Source: CAZPKH01 sp964587165 | GTDB taxonomy: Bacteria > Bacteroidota > Bacteroidia > Bacteroidales > Muribaculaceae | DNA length: 19,180 nt | Assembly (NCBI GenBank): GCA_964587165.1 | Contig: CAZPKH010000038.1 | Coordinates: forward strand, 1-19,180 | Direction of reading: 5' to 3' | In this document: positions 1 to 8,290 of the stretch, in pieces | Layout: the number at the start of each line of letters is the position of its first letter | Position numbering within the stretch: position 1 is the first letter of the stretch | Notes under the pieces: model-generated | The model's input: the letters and a program-made list of their open reading frames with translations, nothing else | Told to the model about the DNA's origin: nothing | Databases searched by the model: none | Program-made: the position numbers and the translations under genes

Positions 1-1725
1 ATCGGTGCCGACCCCCACGACCTCAGTTTCTTCTGGATCCTGCCGCCTCTGATGGGCATGGTCGTACAGCCTATCGTCGGCTCGGCCAGCGACCGCACCT
101 GGAACCGCTTCGGCCGCCGTCTCCCCTACCTGATACTCGGCGCAGTGGTCGCCATCATAGTGATGAGCTTCCTGCCCAACTCCGGATCTCTCGGACTCGG
201 CCTCACCCCCACGGCATTCTTCGGCCTGTCGCAAGCCATCATCTTCGGCCTGATAATGCTCATGCTGCTCGACACCTCGATCAACATGGCCATGCAGCCG
301 TTCAAAATGCTCGTGGGCGATATGGTCAACGAAAAGCAGAAAGGCCTCGCCTACTCCATACAGAGCTTCCTGTGCAACGCCGGTTCGGTAGTCGGCTATC
401 TGCTGCCGTTCGTACTGGCATGGTTCCTGAGCAACACCGCCCCCGACGGCGAGGTACCCCCCACTGTCACTGTGGCATTCTATATCGGCGCACTGATCCT
501 GCTACTGTGCGTATTCTACTCGTTTGCAAAGATCAAAGAGTGGCCCCCGGCCCTGTACAATGAGTACAACGGCGTGCCCGAAAAGCCCGCCGGCGAAAAA
601 GAGAAAAAAGAAGGAATGTTCAAGCTGCTTGCCAAAGCTCCGAGCGTATTCTGGACAGTAGGCGTAGTGCAGTTCTTCTGCTGGGCAGCCTTCCTGTACA
701 TGTGGTCGTACTCCACCGACGCCATAGCCGGCCACGCCTTCGGCGCACCCACAGCTCAGATCGTCAGCAGCATGACTGTCGACGGCAAGGAGTATTCCCT
801 TGGCAAGACCTACCTTTTCAAAGGCCAGATGCCCGTGATCGAGAAAGGTAAATTTGCTGTGGGCGGTATCAAGGTCGACGGCGAGTTCTCATCGCCCCAA
901 CTCGTGGTACTCGGCAACGATACCATCATCAAGGACGGCGCCCTCTTCGAGAAAGACGGCGTGGCTAAGGTTGCGCTCGCCGAAAACGCCGTGCAGCTTG
1001 CGGCCAAAGGCGACATCCTCACAATCGACGGCCGGGAAGTCACCGTGGCCGACAACGCACAGCTTCTGTCGGCATTCGCAGTGCTTCAGCCCGGCGAGAC
1101 CCTTACCTTCGCAGAACTGATGAGCAAGGATAAAGGCAGCGGCGAGTATATCCTCAGCGAATCCGAAGACCTCACCGTACCCGCCACTTCTACCATCGAA
1201 CTGCACTACAACACCATCCTCAACGCCGCATCCTCACAGTATCAGGAAGCCGGCGACTGGAACGGCGTGCTCCTCGCCGTGCAGGGTGTGATAGCCGTGC
1301 TCTGGGCAATGGTGCTCCCGCGCTTCCGCCGCCGCAAAGTGGCTTACTCACTCAGCCTTCTGATCGGAGCAATCGGCTTCCTGTCGATCTTCGCCTTCAC
1401 CAACAAGTATCTGCTCTGCGTATCCTACGGTCTGGCAGGTGTAGCATGGGCCGCCATGCTCGCAATGCCGTTCACCATCCTGACCAACGCGCTTCACGGC
1501 AACAATATCGGCACATATCTCGGCCTGTTCAACTGTACGATCTGCCTGCCGCAGATAGTAGCGGCCATCGTCGGCGGTTCGATTCTCGGACTCTTCCCGC
1601 TTGCGGCATCCGGCGCAGCGGCTACCGTCAACATGCTCTATGTGTCGGGTGCCCTCCTCGTGCTCGGTGCTCTGGCAGTCTGGATCATCAAGGACAACCA
1701 AAGCTCAGCCTCCGAAGCCCGCTGA
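1..1725 (+). CDS. MFS sugar transporter, SLC45/GPH-like, 5' truncated by window edge
   Basis: Inner-membrane transporter, probably a sugar/proton symporter; the substrate cannot be read from sequence. The frame is open from base 1, so the ATG at 52 is internal and the first one or two helices are missing; 574 residues are visible. Residues 31-44 carry the MFS loop 2-3 signature (DRTWNRFGRRLPY) in the form typical of the SLC45 sucrose-transporter-like group. Hydrophobic segments follow to about residue 245, then resume at about 405-570. Between them, after TM7, lies a hydrophilic, beta-rich insertion of about 155 residues (249-405), absent from the usual ~450-residue members of this family as I know them. 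A strong terminator follows the stop. MFS identity is secure; the substrate is unknown. Confidence 0.88.
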   Translation: MGADPHDLSFFWILPPLMGMVVQPIVGSASDRTWNRFGRRLPYLILGAVVAIIVMSFLPNSGSLGLGLTPTAFFGLSQAIIFGLIMLMLLDTSINMAMQPFKMLVGDMVNEKQKGLAYSIQSFLCNAGSVVGYLLPFVLAWFLSNTAPDGEVPPTVTVAFYIGALILLLCVFYSFAKIKEWPPALYNEYNGVPEKPAGEKEKKEGMFKLLAKAPSVFWTVGVVQFFCWAAFLYMWSYSTDAIAGHAFGAPTAQIVSSMTVDGKEYSLGKTYLFKGQMPVIEKGKFAVGGIKVDGEFSSPQLVVLGNDTIIKDGALFEKDGVAKVALAENAVQLAAKGDILTIDGREVTVADNAQLLSAFAVLQPGETLTFAELMSKDKGSGEYILSESEDLTVPATSTIELHYNTILNAASSQYQEAGDWNGVLLAVQGVIAVLWAMVLPRFRRRKVAYSLSLLIGAIGFLSIFAFTNKYLLCVSYGLAGVAWAAMLAMPFTILTNALHGNNIGTYLGLFNCTICLPQIVAAIVGGSILGLFPLAASGAAATVNMLYVSGALLVLGALAVWIIKDNQSSASEAR

Positions 1726-1745
1726 CGCAAATCACCCATACCACA

Positions 1746-1784
1746 GCGGGTGCGCCGGAGAGTCCGGCGCACCCGCTTGCTTTT
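1746..1784 (+). terminator. Intrinsic terminator of the MFS gene
   Basis: A perfect 13-bp GC-rich stem (1746-1758 with 1764-1776) and a 5-nt loop, followed by TTGCTTTT. It starts 20 nt after the transporter stop codon. The stem alone may also stall transcripts arriving from the opposite strand. Confidence 0.85.
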
Positions 1785-1809
1785 GGAAGTGGAAAGAGCG
1801 AACTTGGAG

Positions 1810-1831
1810 CGCGCATCCTTTAGGGTGCGCG
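1810..1831. terminator. Second hairpin between convergent genes
   Basis: A 9-bp stem (1810-1818 with 1823-1831, one G-T pair) with a TTTA loop. It lies 20 nt beyond the PPTase stop on the minus strand. Neither side has a strong T-run, so it may be only a weak terminator or an RNA 3'-end stabiliser for the gldE-gldD-PPTase mRNA. Confidence 0.4.
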
Positions 1832-1851
1832 TCAAGAGCTGTAATGGCGAA

Positions 1852-2433
1852 TTACTTCGGGGGATAATTAAGAGCTACAGTGAGGATGATATCGGGGCGC
1901 AAAGTGAGATGCCACAGATCATAATGTGTGCCGCGTGCGGTCGCTTGCGAGCGCATTAGCGTAGGATCAGCCACCGACGGTTCAGGGAGCGTAAGAGAGA
2001 TGTCGTGAAGTGCCAGCCCGGGAGTGAGCGCAGCTTTGTAGACGGCCTCCTTCGCCGTCCAGGCCAAAAGCATCAGATCGGGGGTGCTAAACAGCTCAAG
2101 CTCGCTGTCCGAGAGGTATTTATGCCGCACGCGCTGCAACTGCGGCCGCAGCTGCTCGATGTCGACACCTATCTGTCGCCCGGCGCTTACAGCCACCACG
2201 GCGGCCTCTGCGCAGTGTGACACCGATATCAGCGGAGGGTGCTCTATGCCCGATATATACGGTGCTCCCGTGTCGCGATGCTCCAATGCAGCTGCCGGCC
2301 CGCAAGTGTCACTGACAAGCTGCGCCACGCTCCGGCGCTCCCGTTCATTCTTGCCGATGGCGTATGCTTCAGGCTGATACCACCCGATGGTGAGATGTGC
2401 CTCGGGCATGTCGATATGCTGCACCCGTATCAT
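1852..2433 (-). CDS. 4'-phosphopantetheinyl transferase superfamily protein
   Basis: Transfers the phosphopantetheine arm of coenzyme A to a serine of acyl or peptidyl carrier proteins, in the cytoplasm. The 193-residue protein shows the family landmarks: GAPYI near residue 57, the ISVSH segment near 69-73, the Mg-binding GVDIE motif near 90, and WTAKEAVYKA near 128. The start at 2433 is chosen because it overlaps the gldD stop as ATGA and gives a normal family length. A longer in-frame opening upstream only runs through gldD in the wrong frame. It is last in the gldE-gldD operon, a neighbourhood also seen in other Bacteroidota. The sequence resembles Sfp/Gsp-type enzymes more than the short AcpS type. 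The target carrier protein is not evident here. Confidence 0.9.
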   Translation of the reverse strand: MIRVQHIDMPEAHLTIGWYQPEAYAIGKNERERRSVAQLVSDTCGPAAALEHRDTGAPYISGIEHPPLISVSHCAEAAVVAVSAGRQIGVDIEQLRPQLQRVRHKYLSDSELELFSTPDLMLLAWTAKEAVYKAALTPGLALHDISLTLPEPSVADPTLMRSQATARGTHYDLWHLTLRPDIILTVALNYPPK

Positions 2434-3032
2434 TGCAGGCGCGTCATTGAGTGGATCACGTCGCGCTTGAGTGCATCGATAGCAGGAGCAAGCGAATCGG
2501 CAGCTCCGGGCGTGTTGAGAGCGTCGATATATACCGCTCCCGATACGGCCACCCCGCTTTGGGGCGACGTGGCAAGAAATTGCACGGGTGTGACTGTGCC
2601 ACGAGGCGTCGACAGAACTCTTGCCGTAAACCCTCCCTCCGAGGTGAGCTCGGTGAGCTCCGAGCTGTTGCCGCCAGAATTGAGAGCCATGCGCTCTACG
2701 CGATTGTCGACTAACTGATTCATCTCGTCCGGCGAGTCTACGCGGCTCACCGTGATATATACCACGACTCCGGGCATAGAGTTGTAAGCCACATTGAGCC
2801 AACGGCCCTCGACGGCACGGTGGGCGGTGTCGATGCTCACCCGTGTGTCTGCATTGACCACGAGCCGGCGCAACCCGGAAGTGTCGGGATCGACAGTGCG
2901 GTATTGAGCGGAGGGGATGTCAACCCGAGGGAAAGCGTGCGGACGGGGCACGGCAACCGTCGTGTCCGACGGCTTCGAACACCCGGCAAGTATCGATATT
3001 GCCGCGACAAGGATAAATGCAAGCCGAATCAT
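2430..3032 (-). CDS. gldD: GldD-like lipoprotein
   Basis: Predicted lipoprotein of 200 residues. The signal peptide ends in the lipobox LAGC with Cys18. GldD is required for gliding motility in Flavobacterium; in non-gliding Bacteroidales its role is unclear, and a link to T9SS or envelope assembly is an inference. Evidence for GldD is the N-terminal RPHAFPRVDIP segment just after the lipid anchor, the central TPVQFLATSP, and the C-terminal GAVYIDALN...DSLAPAIDALKRDVIHSM block. These match the GldD pattern as I recall it. The gene directly follows gldE, the classical arrangement. The start at 3032 overlaps the gldE stop as ATGA; an upstream in-frame Met at 3113 lies inside gldE and would bury the signal peptide. 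The N-terminal half is more divergent than the C-terminal half. Confidence 0.82.
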   Translation of the reverse strand: MIRLAFILVAAISILAGCSKPSDTTVAVPRPHAFPRVDIPSAQYRTVDPDTSGLRRLVVNADTRVSIDTAHRAVEGRWLNVAYNSMPGVVVYITVSRVDSPDEMNQLVDNRVERMALNSGGNSSELTELTSEGGFTARVLSTPRGTVTPVQFLATSPQSGVAVSGAVYIDALNTPGAADSLAPAIDALKRDVIHSMTRLQ

Positions 3033-4375
3033 TGACTTTGGATTTCGGGCATTACTTTGACGCGCACCGAGGAGATGCGATGATGCTCGATGTCGAGTAT
3101 CAGGAACCGGCACCGGCCGTACACAAGCGGCTCTTTCTCTTTGGGGAAGTCGCCCTTTATATTGAGGAGCATACCGGCAAGTGTCTCGCAGTCGGTCGTG
3201 ACTGCTTCGTATTCGGCCTCGTCGAGGTCGGTCACCCGGAAAAAATCGCCCAACAGGGTTTTACCCTCAAAAATGAATGTGTTGTCGGGGAGGCGACGGT
3301 ATGTTTTCTGCTCCTCGTCGTATTCGTCGTTGATGTCGCCCACTATCTCTTCGAGCACATCCTCCATAGTCACTATACCCTCGGTGCCGCCGTACTCGTC
3401 GATTACGATCGCCATGTGTATGCGGCGGCGGCGGAAATCCTCGAGCAGGTCGTCGATCATACGCGCTTCGGGCACAAAGTACGGCTCGCGTATGAGCCGC
3501 TGCCACTTGAAGTCGGCCGTCTGGCGGTTGACGTAAGGCAGCATGTCGCGTGCATAGAGCACACCCTTTATATTATCGCCCGACCCCTCGACCACAGGGA
3601 GGCGCGAATATCCGGAATCGATGATGGTACGCATCACCTTGTCGAACGAATCGCTGATATCGAGGTCGGTGATGTCGATTCGGGGTGTCATGATCTCGCC
3701 GGCTGTTGTATCGCCAAACTTAAGGATACCTTCGAGCATCTCCTTTTCGTCGGATGTCTTGACCTGCGTGATCTCGAGCGCCTGCGTCAGATCTTCGGCC
3801 GTGAGATTTTCGCTCTGCTTAGACACTACCTTGCTGACAAATCCGGACGAGCGCACAAGCAGCGCCGACAAAGGATAGAAAAGGCGGTAGAAGAACGTCA
3901 GCGGAGAGGCTGCAAACCGCACCCAGCGGACATTACCCGAATTGGCTATCAGCTTGGGCAGAATCTCTCCGAAAAGCAGGATAAGAAATGTCAGTATCAC
4001 CGACTGAAGCACAAAGCTAAGTACCGGCGACACACCCTCGAGCATCGGGCCCAGAGCAAAATTGGTGAGCACGACGATCGACACGTTCACAAGATTGTTT
4101 GAAATCAGGATTGTAGCAAGAAGCCAATCAGGCTTGTTGAGCAGACTGACAGCCTTGCGGGCCGTACCGCTCTCCTCAAGCTCCTCACGCTGCTGCTCGG
4201 AGAGAGAAAAAAAGGCGATCTCGCTACCTGAGAAGAATGCCGAAAGCATCAGAAATACCACGGCACATGTCAAAGCCACGATTTGCGCCGCGCCGAAGCC
4301 CGGAGTATGGAGAGCAAGGGCGGCAATCATCGCAAGAGGGTCGCCGGCCGCAGCCGGCAGAGGGTCTATATCCAT
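3029..4375 (-). CDS. gldE: GldE-type CNNM/CBS/CorC membrane protein
   Basis: A 448-residue integral membrane protein of the hemolysin/CorC (UPF0053) family. The order is: N-terminal CNNM/DUF21 membrane domain (about 30-200, with SGSEIAFFS and FGEILPK), a CBS-domain pair (about 230-350, including MTPRIDI and VIDEYGGTEGIVTMEDVLEE), then a CorC/HlyC C-terminal domain (about 365-445). Relatives act in divalent cation efflux or homeostasis. The GldE label rests on the immediately downstream gldD. The start at 4375 is preferred to an in-frame ATG at 4438, because a clear promoter at 4402-4432 lies between them. It is the first gene of the operon with gldD and the PPTase. The ssb gene often found upstream in related genomes is not here; a divergent lipoprotein gene is present instead. 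Confidence 0.88.
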   Translation of the reverse strand: MDIDPLPAAAGDPLAMIAALALHTPGFGAAQIVALTCAVVFLMLSAFFSGSEIAFFSLSEQQREELEESGTARKAVSLLNKPDWLLATILISNNLVNVSIVVLTNFALGPMLEGVSPVLSFVLQSVILTFLILLFGEILPKLIANSGNVRWVRFAASPLTFFYRLFYPLSALLVRSSGFVSKVVSKQSENLTAEDLTQALEITQVKTSDEKEMLEGILKFGDTTAGEIMTPRIDITDLDISDSFDKVMRTIIDSGYSRLPVVEGSGDNIKGVLYARDMLPYVNRQTADFKWQRLIREPYFVPEARMIDDLLEDFRRRRIHMAIVIDEYGGTEGIVTMEDVLEEIVGDINDEYDEEQKTYRRLPDNTFIFEGKTLLGDFFRVTDLDEAEYEAVTTDCETLAGMLLNIKGDFPKEKEPLVYGRCRFLILDIEHHRISSVRVKVMPEIQSQ

Positions 4376-4401
4376 CAAATATGGTGTGTTGGTTTCGGGG
4401 G

Positions 4402-4432
4402 CAAATATACAAAATATTCGCGAGTGAACAAA
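4402..4432 (-). promoter_or_regulatory. Bacteroidota-type promoter of gldE-gldD-PPTase
   Basis: Read on the minus strand: TTTG (4432-4429), 19-nt spacer, TATATTTG (4409-4402), a perfect match to the phylum's -33/-7 consensus. The transcript would start near 4396, about 20 nt before the chosen gldE ATG. Confidence 0.8.
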
Positions 4433-4520
4433 AAGCATATCTCGACTCTGATCTTATATACCTGAACCGAGCTGAGGTGCTAAACGTTATAATCTCAAAC
4501 AACAAAACCTGCCGAAATTT

Positions 4521-5114
4521 ATGCGCACCATCACTATAGTAATGATTCTGCTGGCCATCGTCGGGATTCAGTCGTGCGGCGGAAGCGCCTCGAAGCTCTC
4601 CCGCGAGATTGACGGACAGTGGACATCCCGCTCCGAAAATCTCAATGTGCCCCGGGCATCAGCCTCCCAGGCTACATTCACTTATCTGTTCCACCGCAAC
4701 GCCGGCGAGAATGGAGGCACCGTGAAACTGTCGGCGCTGATCGACGTGGCTCTCCCGGCAGGCAACGATCAGGGTGCTTCGCACGAGCCTTTAAGCGTGT
4801 GCGCCACGGCTGTAGCAACAGCATCGGGTACATGGCGTGCGACCTCCGACGACGAGATATACCTGATGGTCGACCCGGCAAGCGTAGAGGTGAGCGTCGA
4901 CCCAACGGCAGTAGTGGCCCGCGGACGCGGCGACAGCAACAGCCCGACCGACACCATCCCGGCGGCTGCGTCGATGATCAGACACGAGATAGCCAAAGCC
5001 GTAGAGCGCAAGGTGGCCACAATGCACCGGCTCAACGACATAAAGCTCGACCGCGACCGTCGCACCCTGCAGTGGGAAGCCAACTACACCGACGTCAATC
5101 TACGCCGTCAATGA
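4521..5114 (+). CDS. Hypothetical lipoprotein, 197 aa
   Basis: I do not recognise the family. The N-terminus is a signal peptide with a lipobox-like IQSC (Cys19), so the protein is probably lipid-anchored in the envelope. The mature part reads as alternating hydrophilic and beta-like segments: an early SREIDGQW, a middle ATASGTWRATSDDEIYLMVD, and a basic helix near 155-175 ending in a strand with LQWEANYTDVNL. The W-rich strand pattern could suit a small beta-barrel or lipocalin-like fold, but that is only an impression. It is divergent from gldE. A degraded -7-like TATACCTG lies at 4457-4464. The TGA stop lies inside a sequence resembling a solo mobile-element end (5112-5134), followed by a strong terminator shared with the convergent gene. 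Confidence 0.75.
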   Translation: MRTITIVMILLAIVGIQSCGGSASKLSREIDGQWTSRSENLNVPRASASQATFTYLFHRNAGENGGTVKLSALIDVALPAGNDQGASHEPLSVCATAVATASGTWRATSDDEIYLMVDPASVEVSVDPTAVVARGRGDSNSPTDTIPAAASMIRHEIAKAVERKVATMHRLNDIKLDRDRRTLQWEANYTDVNLRRQ

Positions 5115-5134
5115 GATCCTGTCTCATAATAAAT
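5112..5134. repeat. Possible solo end of the inverted-repeat element family
   Basis: This 23-nt stretch matches the outer end of the element at 10362 (read from its TAA flank) at 18 of 23 positions, including TGTC, CATAATA and the GAG start. It overlaps the stop codon of the lipoprotein gene. No partner end or internal module is seen nearby. It could be a degraded remnant, or chance similarity in a short AT-rich tract. Confidence 0.35.
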
Positions 5135-5149
5135 ATATTGAAACACCAA

Positions 5150-5181
5150 GGCGGTGTGCCGGAAAATCCCGACACACCGCC
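5150..5181. terminator. Bidirectional terminator between convergent genes
   Basis: A 13-bp stem with one mismatch (5150-5162 with 5169-5181) and an AAAATC loop, between the convergent lipoprotein (4521-5114) and secreted-protein (5212-7377) genes. On the minus strand the hairpin is followed by a T-rich tract (complement of CACCAAG and upstream A runs); on the plus strand by GTTGTCATTTC. Confidence 0.7.
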
Positions 5182-5211
5182 GTTGTCATTTCAAAAAGTA
5201 TCGTTCTGTGG

Positions 5212-7377
5212 TCAGCGAACCATCACTTTGGTAGCGCGACCATCAGCGCTCACGCGCACTACGATCGAGCCTGCTGCGGGACGGTCGATACGCACACCCT
5301 GGAGAGTGTAGTATGTGGCCGTAGCGCGGTCGATATCGGATGCTATTGTCTCGATACCTACGAGGCCGGTGTAATCGTATGTGCCTTCCTGCGGTGTGAA
5401 GTTTTCGGTCGAGCCGCTCTCCTGGCCGCGGTCGGAGAAGTAGATATCGGTAGCGTTGGCAGGTATCTCCGCATGCCAGAGGTCTGACGATGCTTTGCGG
5501 GGAGCGTTCTCAGCCTCTTCGCCGGCCACGCGCTCCATCTCAACGTAGTCGAACGTTGCGCCGTAGTCGAGCGAATAGTGCAGGTAGGGAGCTTCGTAAT
5601 TCGAAGAGGTGTTATCCCAATAGATCTTCAAAGTCTCCTCGGAGGGAGCATCCGTGCTGTTGACACCCCAGATGCGAGCATTCTCAAGGTCTACGCAAAT
5701 AGTCCACGAACCGTTGGGATAAGCCACGCAAATATCGCCGTCGCCGGCCATGAGAGAATAGTCGGTAGCGCCGGTATTGTCGGCGATCACGGCACCGTCG
5801 ACAGTCACCAGGCTGCGGCCTTCAGTGTCGGCGAGCAGGAACGACTTGGTGCTCTCGGGGAGAACGAACGAGAAGATACCCTCGGCGTTGGCCTCGACCT
5901 TGACAGGCTCAGTCTCACCTTCGAAAGTCACCGATATAGCGGGAGCCTGAGGCATAACCATCTCAACCCACAGCTCCATGAAGTCGATGTCGACATAGAG
6001 CTTGGCGGGCTCGGAATGCTCGGGAAGGACGATCACATCCTCCTCGACCGATGCGCCGTTGATCAGATAATATTTCTGTCCGGGCTCTACGGCACCCAGC
6101 ATTTCGGTCACTATCAGGCCACTCTCGAAGCCCTGGGTGTCCATCATCGACGCACCTTTGACAGTGGATATGGCAACCTCCGTGACACCTGCAGGCACTT
6201 CAAACTCGTAGATACCGTTGTTGGTGTTAGCTTCGGTCGGTTTCGACGGATCCCAACCGATGGCATCGTTGAGCATACACAGTGTCGGATAATTCTCGTA
6301 CCAAAGGCCTGTGAGTGTCGCGGGCTCATTGTTGGTGAGATAATCGCCGGTCACGGTATTCATGATAGTCCAGGCCACATAGTTAGTATTGTCGAGCTTA
6401 ACGGGCCATTTGATATTCTGACGCTCTGTCACGTCGGCGCCTACGGTCTTCTTAAAGCCGCCGCGCTGCGAGCGGGCTGTGAAATAGTACGGGCTGCCTG
6501 TTGTACCCCACACTACCTGATCGGTGGCGATGGCAGTCTTGTCGTCGGAGAGGTTGAAGGTCACGCTGTAGCCGCCACCGTCGACGGCGTAGATATGCGA
6601 GATCTCCAGTGTATGATTGCCGTCGGCATCGTGGCCATAGCCGAACCATACCGGGAGGGTATACTCCTCGGTCACACCGGCCTGGTCGGTAGCAAGATAG
6701 CTGAGCACACCGTTTGCCTGACGGAACAGCGGGCCGAACTCACCCGAGATGGGGCTGTTTGACATCGAGCCGGGCACCGAGCCTGAGAACCAGAGGAACA
6801 CCGGATTGAAGTCGAACACGATACGATCGCCCTCCACATGTCCGGCCACTGTATCATAGTTGCCATAGCCGAGATAGTTGCCTGCCGGGTCGGTATATTC
6901 GAACAGGCCGACGTAGGGCACGATATTGGAGCTGTTGTAATTCTTGAGTACGGCTACTGCCTGGCCCATTTTGACGGTGAGCTTGCCTGTCTGCGGGTCG
7001 AGGGTCATTTTCACCGGACCGATCCAGTCAAACTGTGTGTTGCCGGCGAGGGCTGCCTGCCCCCACCCGCCGAGGCCGTCGACCAACAGAGTATTGCCCG
7101 TCTGGCTCACGGTGACGGTACGCGACATATTGCGACCGGGCAGACCGCCTACGGGGCGGAAAGTGTCGATATATGTGCCTGAGAGGTCATTAAGATTGAG
7201 AGCGGTAGCATAAGCGGGCGATTTGGTTTCGCCGGCCACGCGCTGTAACACGTACTGGCCCTCCGAGGGGTAGGCCACGGGCACCTGCTCGCCGTTGGCA
7301 GGCGTAAGAATCTGAGGCTGAGCCAATGCCGAAAGCGACATCATAGCGGCAGCCGCAAGAGTGTAAATCTTCTTCAT
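5212..7377 (-). CDS. Large secreted protein with degenerate sorting tail, possible starch-binding-like module
   Basis: A 721-residue exported protein. The N-terminus MKKIYTLAAAAMMSLSALAQ is a clear signal peptide. The start at 7377 is fixed by a consensus promoter at 7445-7475; an in-frame ATG at 7485 lies upstream of that promoter and is rejected. The bulk is beta-rich without a family I can name. Residues about 583-675 (IYWDNTSSNYEAPYLH, later LWHAEIP and DIYFSDRG) resemble the rhythm of CBM26-like starch-binding modules; this is an inference. The C-terminus (YYTLQGVRIDRPAAGSIVVR, then TKVMVR) follows the pattern of short tails on secreted Bacteroidales proteins and ends in the basic strand typical of sorting signals. 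It is likely surface-exposed or secreted, perhaps glycan-related. It stands alone as a transcription unit. Confidence 0.82.
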   Translation of the reverse strand: MKKIYTLAAAAMMSLSALAQPQILTPANGEQVPVAYPSEGQYVLQRVAGETKSPAYATALNLNDLSGTYIDTFRPVGGLPGRNMSRTVTVSQTGNTLLVDGLGGWGQAALAGNTQFDWIGPVKMTLDPQTGKLTVKMGQAVAVLKNYNSSNIVPYVGLFEYTDPAGNYLGYGNYDTVAGHVEGDRIVFDFNPVFLWFSGSVPGSMSNSPISGEFGPLFRQANGVLSYLATDQAGVTEEYTLPVWFGYGHDADGNHTLEISHIYAVDGGGYSVTFNLSDDKTAIATDQVVWGTTGSPYYFTARSQRGGFKKTVGADVTERQNIKWPVKLDNTNYVAWTIMNTVTGDYLTNNEPATLTGLWYENYPTLCMLNDAIGWDPSKPTEANTNNGIYEFEVPAGVTEVAISTVKGASMMDTQGFESGLIVTEMLGAVEPGQKYYLINGASVEEDVIVLPEHSEPAKLYVDIDFMELWVEMVMPQAPAISVTFEGETEPVKVEANAEGIFSFVLPESTKSFLLADTEGRSLVTVDGAVIADNTGATDYSLMAGDGDICVAYPNGSWTICVDLENARIWGVNSTDAPSEETLKIYWDNTSSNYEAPYLHYSLDYGATFDYVEMERVAGEEAENAPRKASSDLWHAEIPANATDIYFSDRGQESGSTENFTPQEGTYDYTGLVGIETIASDIDRATATYYTLQGVRIDRPAAGSIVVRVSADGRATKVMVR

Positions 7378-7444
7378 TCGATATAGTAATTTTTGATGAT
7401 TGGTATTTGTATCGTTTTTTTTGCGCAATAGCGCATCTTGACTA

Positions 7445-7475
7445 CAAATATAGTCAATATTTCTGAATTTCCAAA
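7445..7475 (-). promoter_or_regulatory. Promoter of the secreted-protein gene
   Basis: On the minus strand: TTTG (7475-7472), 19 nt, TATATTTG (7452-7445), a perfect consensus. It implies a 5' leader of about 60 nt ahead of the ATG at 7377. Confidence 0.8.
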
Positions 7476-7607
7476 CTTTTTTCACAAAACTGATGTTTTT
7501 GCCACTATTTGTAGGATAATCTCTGCAAGAACCATGATACCGCCGGATGCGTTTTAATTGTGATGCAAGGTGTGCTTTTATAATATTTACACCTTCTCTG
7601 AACGATA

Positions 7608-7638
7608 TTTGATCGCTCGCAAATATTCACTATATTTG
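7608..7638 (+). promoter_or_regulatory. Promoter of the HAD-ribF operon
   Basis: TTTG (7608-7611), 19-nt spacer, TATATTTG (7631-7638), a perfect consensus. Transcription should begin near 7645, about 23 nt before the HAD start codon. The rest of the 7378-7607 interval holds only the divergent promoter and no further gene that I can see. Confidence 0.82.
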
Positions 7639-7667
7639 TAGGCGGTATCAGAAACGGATATACGGAA

Positions 7668-8279
7668 ATGATAAAGAATTTGCTTTTCGACCTCGGAGGG
7701 GTGATCCTCGACATTAAGCGTGAGAACTGCGTGGCGGCCCTCACCCGGCTCGGCATGGCCGGCGCCGACGAGCTACTCGACCCGTACACTCAGCGCGGGG
7801 CGTTCCTGCTGCTTGAGTCCGGAAAGATCACGCCCGGGCAATTTCGAACGGAGATACGCCGGATGCTCGCCGACCCTGACGCTCCGACCGATGCCGAGAT
7901 CGACGCTGCGCTCAACGAGTTTCTGATCGGCATCCCCGTCGACCGCCTCCGCGCCCTTGAGCAGTTGCGCAAGCGCTACGGCATATATATGCTGTCGAAC
8001 ACCAACCCGATAATGTGGAACTCGAAAATAGCACGCGAGTTTGCCAAAGACGGCCGCTCGCGAGAGAATTATTTCGACGGCATACTCACTTCGTTTGAGG
8101 CCGGATGCGTCAAGCCGTCGCCACAGATATTCGACATGGCCGCCGAACGGTTCGGGCTCGACCGTGCCTCGACCCTGTTTCTCGACGACGGTCCGGCCAA
8201 CGTCGAGGCCGCGCGCAGCTGCGGCTTTCAGGCCGCCCTCGTGCCTGCCGGAACTGAATTTATTGACCTGATACCCTGA
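7668..8279 (+). CDS. HAD-superfamily hydrolase, YihX-like subgroup
   Basis: A cytoplasmic phosphatase-like protein of 203 residues. Motif I is FDLGGVILD (nucleophile Asp8), motif II is LSNTNP near residue 108, motif III is the Lys in CVKPSPQIFD near 145, and motif IV is FLDDGPANVEAA near 168. The second Asp of the usual DxD is Gly here. That is shared with the YihX sugar-phosphate phosphatase group and so is not itself a sign of inactivity. An alpha-helical cap fits between motifs I and II (about 20-90). It lies 11 nt upstream of ribF behind one promoter, so a link to flavin nucleotide turnover is possible, but the substrate cannot be assigned. Confidence 0.88.
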   Translation: MIKNLLFDLGGVILDIKRENCVAALTRLGMAGADELLDPYTQRGAFLLLESGKITPGQFRTEIRRMLADPDAPTDAEIDAALNEFLIGIPVDRLRALEQLRKRYGIYMLSNTNPIMWNSKIAREFAKDGRSRENYFDGILTSFEAGCVKPSPQIFDMAAERFGLDRASTLFLDDGPANVEAARSCGFQAALVPAGTEFIDLIP

Positions 8280-8290
8280 TACAATCTGCC

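Noticed and set aside
2434..2802. Upstream extension of the PPTase to 316 residues
   Set aside because: The extra 123 residues are gldD read in another frame; the ATGA overlap and family length support the start at 2433.
3017..4102. Long plus-strand open frame (361 codons) opposite gldE
   Set aside because: It lies wholly antisense to a clear CNNM/CBS protein, has no recognisable domain, and is His/Arg-rich as expected of a GC-rich shadow frame.
5578..6762. 394-codon plus-strand open frame opposite the large secreted protein
   Set aside because: It lacks a signal peptide or any motif. The opposite strand has a signal peptide, a consensus promoter and a sorting-like tail.
7378..7485. Longer N-terminus for the secreted protein starting at 7485
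   Set aside because: It would begin upstream of the promoter and put 36 charged residues before the signal peptide.
7536..7648. Inverted 9-mers GATACCGCC (7536-7544) and GGCGGTATC (7640-7648) near the HAD promoter
   Set aside because: They are short and about 95 bp apart with no further symmetry, so they were judged likely to be chance.
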